A program made the position numbers and the translations under genes. A stretch of 64,000 nucleotides of DNA from Lactuca virosa (lineage: Eukaryota > Streptophyta > Magnoliopsida > Asterales > Asteraceae), in assembly GCA_928212115.1 (NCBI GenBank), contig CAKMRJ010005634.1, positions 122,691,572 to 122,755,571 on the forward strand, given 5' to 3'. How positions within the stretch are numbered: the first letter of the stretch is position 1; each line of letters opens with the position of its first letter. The notes under the pieces were generated by a model. It did not search any database. It was not told where the DNA came from and saw only the letters and a program-made list of their open reading frames with translations. Below are positions 45,218-57,204 of this stretch, one piece after another.

Positions 45218-48200
45218 TTAGACATTTCCACCATCTGAGCTGCTACAAGCTTGATTTGGAAGGACACTATTCCCACCAAAATCTCCATCCAAACTCATTT
45301 GTTGCACTTCTTGAGGTGACAAGATTTTGATGCACCTTACGCAACTCACAAACTCCCTATACCATATAAATTTCACAAAAACCCAACTCATTAGAAATCG
45401 TTACCCAACAAATAACATATATTAGTAACATTAACAGTCGAATAATAATAATAATAAGAACAAATGCTAGAAATAGCATATAGGCTATAAACCGTTATAT
45501 TATTTTTTGGGTCTATAAAAATTAAAAACCCACCCATAATTTTTATACATAAGAAAAAAACCCATAGCATTATTGAAAAATCCCTTAAACTAAATTTGTT
45601 ACTACTTAAAAGCCTTGGGACTTTCTTAAATTAATTAAAGCCTTCCATTATTAAAAGATTTTAATACCAGAAAAACAAAAATAATAGTAATAGTAATAGT
45701 AATGTGGACTTACTCCCAAGGGTCATCTCCAACTAAAAGAACATCACTTTCGTGATCCACATACACAAGTTTCCAACCAACTCTTTGTCGATCCTCCAAT
45801 TGACCTTCAATTCCAAATCTTCGAGCCAAATCTTGTTTCAACTCATCGTACCCTGAATAACCAGATATATCAATTGATCTCCCTACAGCTCCACGCTTGT
45901 ACACCTACACACACACACACAATATCTGTAAGATTACTTGCAATTCAAGAAATACCAATCTACTTTCAAAATATTCCTTATTTATTTATTATTTATAGGA
46001 GGAGTGACATTGGTATAAATATAATTGGCGAGGTTTTTCCAAGTGAGATAAATGTTGTTGTAAGATTATATTTATCTAGTTTACTAGCAACCCAAATCGA
46101 TTCTTTTGTTAAATAATGTATTTTATTTGCAAGGGTTTTATGCAAAAAAGTCCCGATTATTTAACATTTTGCCTAAATTAACGAAAAAAAATCCTTTTTT
46201 TTATTTTAACAGAAATGACAGATTATGTGATTTTCCCAAAATAATGAGATTTTTCTGTTTAAAATCAAAAGATTTTAGGACTTTATCAAAAAAATTCCCA
46301 AAATAATCACCTTTCTATTACTTGTAAGATATATAGACAATATATTTTATAGTAAATAAACTACGATTTTTTTTTATTTTAAGATTATAAGAAACATAAA
46401 ATTGTACACAAAAAAAAGTATATGTCAACATTGGTCTTCTTACATAGAAAAAATCTCCATATTTTAGTGCATTATATTTTTTTTAATCAAGATAAAGTCT
46501 AATTAATAACCAAATAGGTTTTGATAAAAGAAGTAAACTAAACCAACAATGTATATATGTATGACACGTGAAGAAAAGATCCAACCCAATCGACACATTT
46601 TGCTTTTTTTTTTCTCTTTTTTTATAATTTACCTTTGGTCTATAATACTATGAAATTTGTTAATGGGATCATGTATAAACTTAGCCTAATAGTAAATAAA
46701 AAGGAATAAAAGTAGGATCCTGTAAATTAAAAAACCTTGGTATAAGTCCGCATTCGCTGAAACGGTTGTGGAGGTGGGGCCCACACACCGGTATTCAACA
46801 AGCCGCTATCATTCAAGGTGGAATCAATCGGGTTAAACGCCATATCCGGAACTCCAAACGACTGAGAAACCATGGAAGAAGAAAGCTCGGGTTGAGCATC
46901 TTTACTCGGGTTGTTGTTGTTGTTGTTGTTCTCGTATAAAATCATGCCACCTGGACCAACATTACTTTCAAAATCCTTACTGGACCCCACCATTCCTTTC
47001 GTGGTCAAAGGGTCAACAATCATCGATGGCATCCCCAAATGATTCTCCATGTTTCCCCCAAACGGAATATCCGTTCTCGAATCATCTTGTATTGTTCTAA
47101 GTGGCTGTGGATGAAGATCACTTTGAGGAACACAAATCGAAGTCGCCGATGATGAACTATCCAGAAAATCCATCTGTGGTCCACCGATATTGTTCAAATA
47201 CGTAATCGGTGCCAAAAAGGACGGATTTTGACCTTTTGGAATGTTGACCGCGTTGACCGGAGGAGAGACTTTACCAAAGTTAACATTTGTCGATAAAGTT
47301 TCGACACCAGTAACCATGGTTTGGAAATTATTCGTTGAAGGTGAAGTCGAACACGATGGGATATCATCTGTGATCCCGGATTGACCTCCGCCACCTGTCG
47401 AAATCTGATTGGGTCCGGAAAACTTGTGTCCTGAAAATCTAAGATTCGGTTGACTACTGTTTTTTGACAATGGTGGTGTGTGAGCGTCCATAGTTTGACT
47501 TGTTGACATCGACCTTGAAAAGCTTTGAGGAACATGAACATCTATCAATGGCTTCTGTTCATCTTGCTGTTGTGGTAGTGAAACAGATTGTTGAGCCAAA
47601 AGTGATTGTTGCTGTTGATGAAGCTTTTGTAGAAGTTGAATCGAGATTTGATTATCCGAGATTTGTAATTGTTGAGTATCGGGAAATTGGATCTGTTGAT
47701 TTTGACTTTGAAGGTTTCTGTAGAGATGATGATTCTGAATTTGGTTTTGATTTTGATTTTGATTTTGATTGATCAAATTTTGTCGAAACATTTGTTGACT
47801 TTGATTTGGATCGGTCAACTGTTGTGGTGGCTGAACCATGGAGGCACCGTGGGTAAGAATTTGGGGTGGTGGTGGTGGTGGGCCCAACTGCCTTGAAAGA
47901 TCCGAACCACTGAAAATGGATCCGGGTACGGATCCTGGTAACGGGTTTAGGTAATTGGGAGAAGAGTTTTGCTGCATGTTCATCCACTGAACTAAACTTA
48001 AACCAGGATCTTTTGTGGACATATCTTCACCAAGCCATGGCATGCTTCTCTTGAATATATTGTCCAAGTCAGCTGACTCATCATCTGATAAAAGAAAAAA
48101 GTCAAAAGATTCTTGAAAAATTAATTATGGGATTTTTTTATTTATAATGATTTGTTGACTTGAAAGTTACTTCTAGTTAAATCATAGCCTCTTTTATCAT

Positions 48201-51200
48201 ATTTTTCTGTAAGTTTATTCAACAATCAAAACACTATAGGTCAAATTGAAAATGACAGGACAACTGAAGAATCTAATATTGTATCTTTTAATGTACTTTT
48301 ATGATTGTACAATGGGGTCCACAGACTATAGAGGAAAATCATGTACCTTTTTCTAGTCAAAAGTTTATAATACTGTTACTTCTGTTACAGTAATATTACA
48401 CTTTTTCAGTTGTAGATTAAAGAAAATTTTGTATTCATTTTATTAAGCCGTTTCTGTATTAAGTAAAAATAAAATACCTGGCATTCCTGGTTGTCTAGGT
48501 CTCTTTGGTCTATAGAAAGGAGGTGTAGGGCAGATGAAAAAGGGAGCAGTCACAGGTTCAATTTCCCAAACAGAAACACGAGTTCGCCTTTCCCCACCGG
48601 TTGACTCATCCCACCCAACCTAATCATAATAAAAAAAACCGTTTTACAAATAATAGCAACATACTTTCATTTATTTGTTTTGTGTATCATAGGAAGCATC
48701 ATACTTTCATTTATTTATGTATTATAGCATCCAACGTTGTGTTTTCATTTTATTTTGTTATTAGGACATTGTACATTGAAATATCTACCAATCTGTAGGA
48801 ATACAGATTGTTGTGTATTTGGATGACATTGCTATAATTAGATAGATTTTTCAAGTTACAATGTTGTAACAGGAGGAAATGAAAGTAGGATGCTATGATA
48901 AATAAATGAATGAAAGTATTATGCTATTTCTTGTATTTATATGAAAAATACTTGTAGGTTGCGCCATTGTGAATTCTTCCATCTAATGGGATCAAGATCA
49001 CTGATACCCGTAATTGTACCCATATACCTGCAATTTATACCCTTTGTAGTTATAAAACTTGTTGATAAAGTATATATCTATATTGTGTTATTCCCATTTT
49101 GCCCTTACCTTCTTGTTCCCGACTCTTCTGTCTCAAACATCATACGGAAGCGCATGCCAAGTGATATTTGGTTACTACACACGGCTTTGTAGTACTTGGC
49201 TAATGGAATAACAAACTCAGATGGACTAGCCCTGTTTTCAAGAATCCAATGAATCTTAATTTTTATTTTTATTTTTACATTTAAATGCAAGAAATAGCAA
49301 TGTAATTTCATATACAAAGCAATTTTCATATCTGTAATTGGGTAAAGTTTTTTAAAGTACAGTGTCCTAATAAGAACAACGAAATGAAAGTAAGATGCTA
49401 TAAAATTTGATTACCTTGGATTATAAAACACGGTGAAAGGGCTGTTGTTGGCGGCTGCATGGGCGGCAGCCGCCAAGATTCCAATATGCATGCTGTCACT
49501 TGACAAAACAGATGATGATAGATTTGTCGGCTGTCTGTTGGCTCTTCTAATTCCTAATAGCAGTTGCTGCTTTTCATCCCTGTTTTCCAACATATGTTTA
49601 TAATATTTCTTAAATGAGTTAAATACAAGAAATAATAACATACGTTCAGTTATTTGATTATAATACCATCATACTTTCATTTCTTCCTATTACAACATTG
49701 TATTTTGAAAATCTACTCACTTATTGTAGCAATGTCACCAAAATAGAAAGCAATTTTTACTGATAATGAAAACTGAAAAATGAAAGTAAGATGATATTTA
49801 GCCTTTCTTAAATTCGTTTCAAGGATTATTAACAGACTAAAAATGTATGTAACAGGAATACCTAATAAACAAGACTGAGTCTCCTGCAAAAAGCCTCTTT
49901 CCGCTAACAAATAGGCTCCAACCAGTTGTGAGCAAATGACGTTTTGGTTGACCTGAATTTAATTATACAAACTGTATTAACATTTAAGTAGTTATAAAAA
50001 TATTTGGATTTTAGGCCCTGTTTGTTAAAAAGGATAAGGAGACAACAAGTTGTACTGTGTTTGGCATGCATTGGACTCGGACCGATGTCAATGGGACACA
50101 AATTGCATTTTTTGTTCCATCCAAAAGGGTCAAATGCACGAAATAGCAAACATACTTTCTTCTATTTGTTAATAATTGGACAGATTATTATAAGTACAAT
50201 GTCCTAATAAGAAAATAACTTAATTGGAAAGATTATTAAAAAAAAAGTCAATGTCTTAATAAGAAAAAGCTAGAAAAATCACTGATATAACCGAAACAAA
50301 TGAAAGTAACATGCTATAATATAATACACAAATAAATGAAAGTACGTTGCTATTTCTTGAATTTAGCACCACCCAAGAAGGTACTTACCGCGATAAATAT
50401 GGCGAAATGTCCATAAAGTATCATGCAAATCCCGGGCTACAAGTTCTTGTGCAGGCGGTTGCATAGAAAAATCCTACCAAAAAAAAAACAAAATTGCATA
50501 AGATAAAGTTTTCATCAATTAATTAATTCACATGGTAACAAAAAAATATCTCACAAGAGGAGGAAAGATTTTCTCGGCTGCTCGACGAGGCACGGAAAAT
50601 CCTCCATGAGTACTCGTATCACTTGCCGTCAAAGTTTTGCAAAAAAACTGTGTCTGTGGCTTATTTATTTTTGTCGACAAATCCGATCTCAACAATGCGT
50701 CCTTGTCAAACTGTATAAAATCATAAACCAATCAGTACAGACAAGACATGACATGACAGAACAGACTGTACTTTGTTTGGTGCTATTGGACTGGGACATG
50801 GACAGATGTCAATGGGACAAAAACTGCAATTTTTATCTCACCAAAAAGGTGCGACAATGTGACGTGCTATCAATCTCTCTATTCAAAGGACGTAAATGCC
50901 CTTCTGATCCTCATCTTCAAAAATAGTCCTAGAATGTTTGTCTAGTCACATCATTAAAAATAACCCTAATGAATTCGTGTACATACCGAAGGCACGGGTT
51001 GGAGTGTCATCTGAGCATATACTTCGTCTGTCTCCGGATCAGCCTAAAAACAAAATAAATATAATAATAAATTATAAAAGCAAAAAAATCAAAAGATGTA
51101 AGTCGGAAGGCCAAAAACTATTAAAATTTTAAAATGAACAAATTAATAATAAACCGCTTACATGCAATGTGACACTATGAAGAACGCATAGAAGCTTCGA

Positions 51201-53087
51201 TTGAAGATTTGGATAATTTGGAATTTGAGAATCAACGTCCTTCTTCATAGATGCCGCAACCTACAAGCATATATTATAACAACAAAAGTGAAATTCAAGA
51301 AATAGCAAATGTACTTATATTGATTTTTTTATTTTAGCATCCTACTTTCATTTCTTCCTATACTTTGAAAAATCTATACAATTATAGGAAAAGATGGATG
51401 TATGATGCTATGATACACAAATAAATAAATGTATCATGTATGTTGATATTTCTTTCATTTAACCCTTAAAAAAGTTAAAAGCCACCACTAGTGGCCCTAC
51501 CAAAATTTTGTTATGTTATATAAACATTAAAAGCATACATTTATTTATTTGTTACATTTACTAAATGTATTGAAATGAACCAACCACTTTTTGATGGGTA
51601 CTAACAACTATTCTAGTTTTACTATCAAAATAGCAATCACATTGGGTTCATGTTTCCATAATTATTTAAATAATAATTACAAAAATATCAGGTCAAACAT
51701 TTATTACAAGTCGCAATAAAAACAAACAGTAGAATAATGACAATATGATGTAAACGTGGTAAAACCCTATTATTAAAATTATGCTACATCATGTATTAAA
51801 AAATACATTTAATATAACAATATAATACCCATTAATAGCTTTCTATATAATAAATTTTTTTTATAATAATTGAAGCTAAAGTGACTTAAATGCCCTTGTC
51901 ATCATTGTAAATTATTGATCGTCTCCACTTCGGTCTATTTACATTGACATAGGGTTTAAGAAAACTTTTTGACTATTTGTGAAATATCTAAATCGCCCTT
52001 GTCATTTGTAAATTGTAACAATGATGATGAACGAATTATATTCAAATCAAACAATTTTATGTAAGATTTTCAAGAAAAAGGCAAGTGGGGTCCTACAAGA
52101 AAGCATTTCAATGATAACAAAACTTTCGCAAAAAAACAACACTCGGGATAACAATTCTGCAATTTTTGAATCATAATAAAAGCTTCACAAAGAAACCAAA
52201 CGCAATATACAGAGAATTTGCAGAGATATTCTCTCCCACCAACCACCGCCATGGCAGGCGCACTTTAGCAGATATCACATTTGTTTTTAGTTTCTTTCTG
52301 TGTAAAGGTATACCCATGTGGCGAATTCATCAAACTCGATGCCAATTTCCACCATTTGAATAAATTAAGGTAATAATTCCAAATTTTTGCCGAAATTCCT
52401 CCCTTGCATTACATGGTTGTACAGTACAACTACAACCAAAATTGCTGGATCTCATGTGATATTGTAATATGTATACATATCCACCGCCGGAGAAAAAAAT
52501 CGAATTGGGTTATATATCGCATTACTAACTTGTACAGTACAAGTCGTAGAAGCTATTGGCACTCAGAAAAGGCATAACCAGAAAGTAAAGAATGGAAAAC
52601 ATAGAAAAAATTGATCAAGCAATGGCGCACGTTAGTCAGCGTAAGATAGTGAGAACAAAACCTGCTCGCTGTGGCCTTGAGGGAAATATACGACGTGAGT
52701 CCCGGCAGCCGGTAAGTTCACCAGAGGTCCGGCGCATGTTTGCCATAGCTCCGGATTGATTATGGTCTTCTTCTCTCCAGCTGTTAAAACACGAGAGTAA
52801 ATGTCAAATTTTCAAAAACAAAAATATAAAGAAGGATCAAAGTTATAGAATAATATCGTGGTGGCGGAGATTCAGAAAAATTTCAGATTGTTTTGAAAGT
52901 CCGACAAATCTCGGTAAGAACAACAACAAAACTAGCTGGGGACAAACATGAAAAATAAAACGAGAATCACGATCGAAATATTTTTTTTATTGTTTGCCGA
53001 TTTATGATGAGAGAGAGTGTAACGCTGACCTTCTCCTGGATTCTCCGTCGTCAAAGTGGATCCAGAAGCGTTCGCCGGCGTCTTCAT
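45218..53087 (-). CDS. ARF19: Auxin response factor, ARF7/ARF19 class (14 exons)
   Basis: Exons (high to low): 53087-53030, 52780-52662, 51260-51162, 51043-50987, 50710-50555, 50473-50389, 49952-49862, 49579-49415, 49231-49109, 49027-48952, 48619-48478, 48084-46736, 45904-45714, 45356-45218. All borders are GT-AG and phases close to 949 codons plus stop. Start is ATG at 53087. Domains: dimerisation part and B3 DNA-binding domain (about 133-235; [27 protein letters not shown]), ARF domain (about 255-343), long Gln/Asn-rich middle region (390-838) of the activator type, and C-terminal PB1 (about 841-930) with the lysine face ([12 protein letters not shown]) and acidic OPCA face ([17 protein letters not shown]). 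The end, [11 protein letters not shown]...NQAC, is ARF19-like. It is a nuclear transcription factor binding TGTCNN elements and repressed by Aux/IAA through PB1. Symbol denotes best class match, not proven orthology. Confidence 0.95.
46900..46940 (-). repeat. AAC repeat coding an Asn run in ARF
   Basis: GTTGTTGTT on the plus strand encodes six consecutive Asn in the activation region. Similar Gln codon runs occur at 47560-47640 and 47735-47772 (alternating N-Q). Such tracts commonly vary in length. Confidence 0.85.
48640..48951. mobile_element. MITE-like inverted repeat in ARF intron (copy 1)
   Basis: The left arm (AATAGCAACATACTTTCATT, then AGCATCATACTTTCATTT) and right arm (AAATGAAAGTAGGATGCTAT, then AATGAAAGTATTATGCTATT) are inverted copies around a centre near 48800. 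It fills almost the whole intron between exons 11 and 10. No coding capacity; superfamily not determined. Confidence 0.65.
49280..49405. mobile_element. MITE-like repeat in ARF intron (copy 2, worn)
   Basis: Shares GCAAGAAATAGCAATGTA, AAAGTACAGTGTCCTAATAAG and GAAATGAAAGTAAGATGCTA with the other intron copies. Confidence 0.5.
49610..49830. mobile_element. MITE-like repeat in ARF intron (copy 3)
   Basis: AAATACAAGAAATAATAACA, CATCATACTTTCATTTCTTC, CTATTACAACATTGTA, then the inverted arm AAATGAAAGTAAGATGATAT. It lies in the intron between exons 8 and 7. Confidence 0.6.
50015..50133. repeat. Second repeat family in ARF introns (copy A)
   Basis: TTGTACTGTGTTTGGC, ATTGGACTCGGACCGATGTC and AATGGGACACAAATTGCAT recur at 50760-50845 (ACTGTACTTTGTTTGG, ATTGGACTGGGACATG, CAATGGGACAAAAACTGCAA) in a different intron. 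Identity of the element is unknown. Confidence 0.55.
50130..50370. mobile_element. MITE-like repeat in ARF intron (copy 4)
   Basis: ACGAAATAGCAAACATACTT at the left and AATGAAAGTACGTTGCTATT, TCTTGAATTTAG at the right, inverted with respect to each other. The middle has GTACAATGTCCTAATAAG. It lies in the intron between exons 7 and 6. Confidence 0.65.
51285..51470. mobile_element. MITE-like repeat in ARF intron (copy 5)
   Basis: AATTCAAGAAATAGCAAATG and TTTTAGCATCCTACTTTC at the left, then GTATGATGCTATGATACAC at the right. It lies in the large intron between exons 3 and 2. Confidence 0.6.
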
Positions 53088-53146
53088 TGCTGGATGAAAC
53101 TCGGATCACCGACCAACGTAGATTTTATAAAAGTTACCGGTGATTT

Positions 53147-53164
53147 CTACCACCAGGGATTCAT
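53147..53164 (-). promoter_or_regulatory. uORF 2 in ARF leader (5 codons)
   Basis: ATG (53164) then N-P-W-W and TAG, ending 59 nt before the ARF start codon. Its presence in mature mRNA depends on the unmapped transcription start. Confidence 0.45.
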
Positions 53165-53377
53165 CGGATTTTATGAAAAGTAGATCAAAAAAAGGTTTAG
53201 GATCAAAGGTGCTTTTACACAAAGTAAGGGAAAAACAAAAGAATGTGGCGGAGGGCGGTGTTTTCCGGCGAAATACGCCGGAAAAGGAAAAAGGGATAAG
53301 AGAGAAAATTAAAATGTTAAAAATAAAACAGCCGGAAAAGGTGGGAGAAGGGGGACAAGAGGAAGACCGGAGACACT

Positions 53378-53467
53378 TTAAAAAAGGAGGGTTTGCTGAG
53401 TATTGCAGAGACCAAACGCTGCAGCTTTGCCCCCACTCCCCTTCCCTCTTTCTCTCTCTTCCATCAT
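53378..53467 (-). promoter_or_regulatory. uORF 1 in ARF leader (29 codons)
   Basis: Two adjacent ATGs (53467, 53464) open a 29-codon frame starting MMEERERGKG and ending at TAA 53378, fully upstream of the ARF ATG. uORF control is established for some ARF genes such as ETTIN and MONOPTEROS in Arabidopsis. Whether it applies here is inference. Confidence 0.45.
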
Positions 53468-53580
53468 TTTCTCTCTCTGTATAAAGCTTTCTGTATCTAT
53501 ATGTCTCTCTTTCTCTCTCTTCAATCACTTTCTCTCTCTCTCTATAAACCTTTGTGTATATATCTCTCTCTATCTGTTGT
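53440..53580 (-). repeat. GA-rich leader/promoter tract of ARF
   Basis: On the minus strand, runs of GAGAGA and GAGAGAAAG fill about 140 bp. Such tracts are common in core promoters and leaders of plant regulatory genes and can bind BPC-type factors. Confidence 0.75.
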
Positions 53581-53673
53581 GTGGACTGACTAAACAAAAG
53601 AGAAGGGAGAAGGGGGTCTTTCAAGGTTGACCAGACAAGGTTATTTTTGTAATTTACTGCTTTCGGCTGTTAG

Positions 53674-53680
53674 TTATATA
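53674..53680 (-). promoter_or_regulatory. Candidate TATA box for ARF
   Basis: TATATAA on the minus strand, about 590 nt upstream of the ATG and just above the GA tract. It would give a leader of roughly 560 nt that contains both uORFs. Position alone supports it. Confidence 0.35.
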
Positions 53681-53699
53681 GTTAATCAAGGCTTTTACA

Positions 53700-54891
53700 T
53701 TAACTTTCTTTTTAGGGATATGTGATCACTTAATTCTACTTGTGATTAATGTTTCTCGCAACAACTCCAACCATTCTCTATTTATCCTATTTTTGTATAT
53801 TGGAGGCTAAAAATCATCCGATCAACCTTCAATTTAACATTATTTTTATGCACTCTGCGGATACATATATAGATCCCTACAGTAGAAGAGGTGGACCAAA
53901 TGTCTTCGGTTTGAAAAAAAAATATTGTTTGTTTTTTTAACATCTACATGCTACTAAAATAAACTAAAATCTAAATAAACTGAATTTTTAAAACTTCAAT
54001 GTTATTTTTTTAATATTTTTATGACTTTGTTATAAATAATTAACAAATTTAGATCAACTTTTATGTATTATTGTATAAAAAGTGAAAATAAAAATGGTAA
54101 GAATTAACGTATATATTTGATAAAAACCAACAATTTTGATCGTAAAATTATACATAAACATTGTAATTAAGAATCAAAGAATTTGATACATAAATGGATG
54201 GAAATAAACTTCAATTTTTTCAATTAAATCAATTAAAAACGTATCATAAATATTTTTCCAAGAAATTGAGGATACTGTATTAAATAATGTTTTATAAAAT
54301 TTGACACAAAAAAATATAAAAATATATTATGATTTTTTTTTTCATATTTATATAAACAATTTCAACGACCATTATTGTAGTAGATCTTTATTTATAAATT
54401 TGTCAAAATTATCGTGTTTGTGTCGTCGAACCCTTTTTTAAGTATTGTAACTTTTTTTTCAAATTGTTTATCATTAATAAAGTTGGAATAAATAAAATTT
54501 AAAAAAAAACTAAAAAAAATAAAGATACATGTGTTTTTTAGGTTAGAAGATGTCTGAATATGTTAGAAGACTCTGGTCCACATCTGCGCCAAGAAGAATG
54601 CGCGCAAACATTTTTAGGTTTGCAGTCTTCAAAAAACAAACAGTCTGCGAAGGCTAATGTATGTGTGTGGTCTGCGCGGCGCCGACAGAAGAGGTCAAGA
54701 AAATCTGTAGACAAAATACAAACAACACCTAAATATAAAGGCCAAATATAGAGACCTTTAAAAAACATCATTTTAGAGGTTGGTTGGAATTGAATCACCA
54801 TTTTGGTGTTAAACAATCATTATTTTTATGTTATGTGATCTGAGAAGCTCTTATACGGAAACCACTAAAATCGTTAAAGTGTGATAGAGTT
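53700..54891. other. AT-rich spacer upstream of ARF
   Basis: No gene seen. An isolated GC-richer patch at 54555-54720 (GTCTGCGCGGCGCCGACAGA, repeats of CTGCG and AGTCTTC) has no assignable identity and may be a small transposon fragment. Confidence 0.5.
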
Positions 54892-56742
54892 TGTAACATC
54901 CCAAAGATAAGCCCCGAAAATTTTTATTTTTAAATTAATAAAACAGTAAATCATATCATTTTCATAAAACCAGGGTAATCAAAGTTTTATCAATACATCA
55001 TCATTATCAGGGTAAATCAAAGAATACGGAATCGGGTGGTGTGGGCTCTGCAATCATCCCGAACTCTTTCCTTTGAAAACAGAAGTACCTGAAACATAAA
55101 CTGAAAACCATAAGCACAAAGCTTAGTGAGTTCCTCAAAATACCACATACCATACATACGTTTGTCATGGGCTACCCCCATGATCTTTTCCCTGAAATGT
55201 CATGGGCTACCCCTATGGGTCTGACATCCAAGTGTCATGGGCTACCCCCATGGTTTTCCCTTGAAATTCCATAGGCTGTCCCCATGGTCTGACATCCAAG
55301 TGTCATGGGCTACCCCCATGGTCTTTCATACAAATGTCATGGGCTACCCTCAGGGTCTTCCAAGCAAGTATCACAAAGACAACTAGCATTCCACATAACA
55401 AGTAATGGGCCGACATTGGTGCCTTCAACCTATTATATAATGAGAAAACTCACCTCGCACTGACGAATCTCACAGATAGAATCCCTGGCTGATGGCCCGC
55501 TAAAATCCATGCGCTATCAATCACAAAATAATCATCCAATCAATAATTGGATCCCAACTCACACAAAGAGTCTAAACTAGGGTAAAAAACATTTTTACCC
55601 TTCCATATGTTTGGCCCAAGGCCCAAGCCCAATCCAAATTGTCCAAAAGCCCAAATTCCAAAATAATCATTCCAAGCCCAATTATGGCCCAATTTTCCAA
55701 ATTGGGCCCAAATCCCTTTCATGGGCCTTATCCAAGCAAACCCAAAACAAGCATCAGCCCAAAAATCTGATGGCCCAACAAGGCCCTAAGCATCTAAGTC
55801 AAAAAATGGCCCAAACCGAAGCCCATACATCTGAAGCCCAATCTGCTGAGTACGCGGGGCGTACTCAGCACGTAGGCACAACGTACTCGCTTTAGGGCTT
55901 GTAAGCTAGGCGTACCTGCTTTTACGCCTAGCGTACTCCCCCCATATGACCAACTTCCAATTTCGAGCTCTTAATCGATTAAGACCTTCATCCAAACTCA
56001 TATCTGACTTCCTTAAGATAGTTTATCACGTAAAGTTGCCAACTTTATGTGCATGCATGGCTTAATGAGACTCTTAGAGCTCAAAAGAGCTTAATAAATG
56101 ACTTAATGCATGCATAAGACCATAAACACCATAAAGTTTGCACCTTTATGCATAATGAACCCTCCAAACATCCAGTTCTACAAGATTTAGCTTCTAAAAC
56201 GGCCTTAACCCATCAAGACCAACCAAAAGAGACAAAGAAGCATAAAGCCATAACATGAATAGATCTAAGCAAAGAGTAGGCAAGGTATGAACTTTATACC
56301 TCAAAAGACCTGCAAAATGAGTGATGATTATGGATCTATAAGCTTCACACTAAGCAATGCACCTTCAACCTTCTTCTATCCCTTCCAAAATGAGCAAATA
56401 AGCACCAGCTTCTTCTCAAGAGCTCAAAGATACAAAAATGCTGACTAAGGGTCAAAAGTATGGTTTTGGAGGTATGGAGGCTGGTAAAGAGGTCAGGCCT
56501 AGGGACTTAAGGAGTTTATATAGGGTGCAACACCCTAAAATTAGGGTTCCACTAAACCCCTCGTACGCCCTGCGTACATAGGCATACGCCTCGCGTACGA
56601 GGTCCGAATGCGCTATCCACCCCCTCTTAGTACGCTAAGCGTACCCTATGGTACGCCCCGCGTACTAACCCCAAGGAACAATTTGCAAACAATACACCCC
56701 CATAGGGTCTAAACCGAAAAGCACAAAGAACCAAGCATTACA
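54892..56742 (-). repeat. E8 3' LTR
   Basis: Landmarks in minus-strand order: GTACGC-type palindromes at 56570-56660, TATATAAA box at 56515-56522, further palindromes at 55845-55945 (core GAGTACGC-GG-GGCGTACTC), minisatellite 55165-55352, hairpin 55111-55125. This is the same order as in E2. Confidence 0.88.
55165..55352 (-). repeat. Minisatellite in E8 LTR
   Basis: About five units with CATGGGCTACCCCCATGG-type cores and a GTCTGACATCCAAGT spacer. It is the inverted counterpart of 41930-42165 in E2. Confidence 0.88.
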
Positions 56743-57204
56743 ACTCTCCCCCACTTAAATTAGATTTCATGCTCGAAATCATTCCTTACCATCCTAGGCA
56801 TGCCAGACATCTTGAGCAACACGGCCACAACCCCAAGCATACAACAGCCTTCCCAAAGGCAACCGAAACCAACCCTTGGGCTCTCCAAATCTGACGATGA
56901 ACGAATCCTTCCTCAGCCAAAACAATCCCATGTAGAAAAGCCACATCTACTCAACCTGAAATCTGAAGTCTCAGATTGGTCTGACTCCCTGATAGACCGC
57001 CCATACTAAACTGTGACAACCCGGAAAAATTTTCATTTTTAAAGCCCAGTCAATCAACTCAAATGAGTGCCAAACTCATTAATACTGAGTCTAGCCCTGT
57101 TAAAGGTCTTTCTAAGGAGTTTAGGCCTAGTACATTTAAGGAATAAGTGTTGGAATTTATCTGCAAAAGGCCACAGTAGAAGAATCAAGCCCTAAACTCC
57201 ATCA

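Larger units (their letters stand above)
54892..57011 (-). mobile_element. E8: Ty3/gypsy 3' end on minus strand, interrupted by E6
   Basis: LTR 54892-56742 (1851 bp; plus-strand ends TGTAACATCCC and GCATTACA), followed on the plus strand by AACTCTCCCCCACTT, the inverted polypurine tract, and 270 bp of interior (56743-57011) matching the end of the E4 interior around 30800-30890. It is broken at 57011 by E6, and the rest presumably lies beyond the window. Confidence 0.85.

Noticed and set aside
45874..46306. Plus-strand frames between ARF exons 13 and 12
   Set aside because: AT-rich intron sequence with no conserved motif.
47652..47987. Frames opposite or beside the ARF middle region (47194-47541, 47500-47772, 47652-47987)
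   Set aside because: Shadows of the Gln/Asn-rich coding exon in other frames.
53106..53624. 172-codon open frame on the minus strand ending 19 nt before the ARF ATG
   Set aside because: It begins at a TTG and has no internal ATG. It is mostly low-complexity Arg/Glu from the GA tract. Two short ATG frames in the leader are reported instead.
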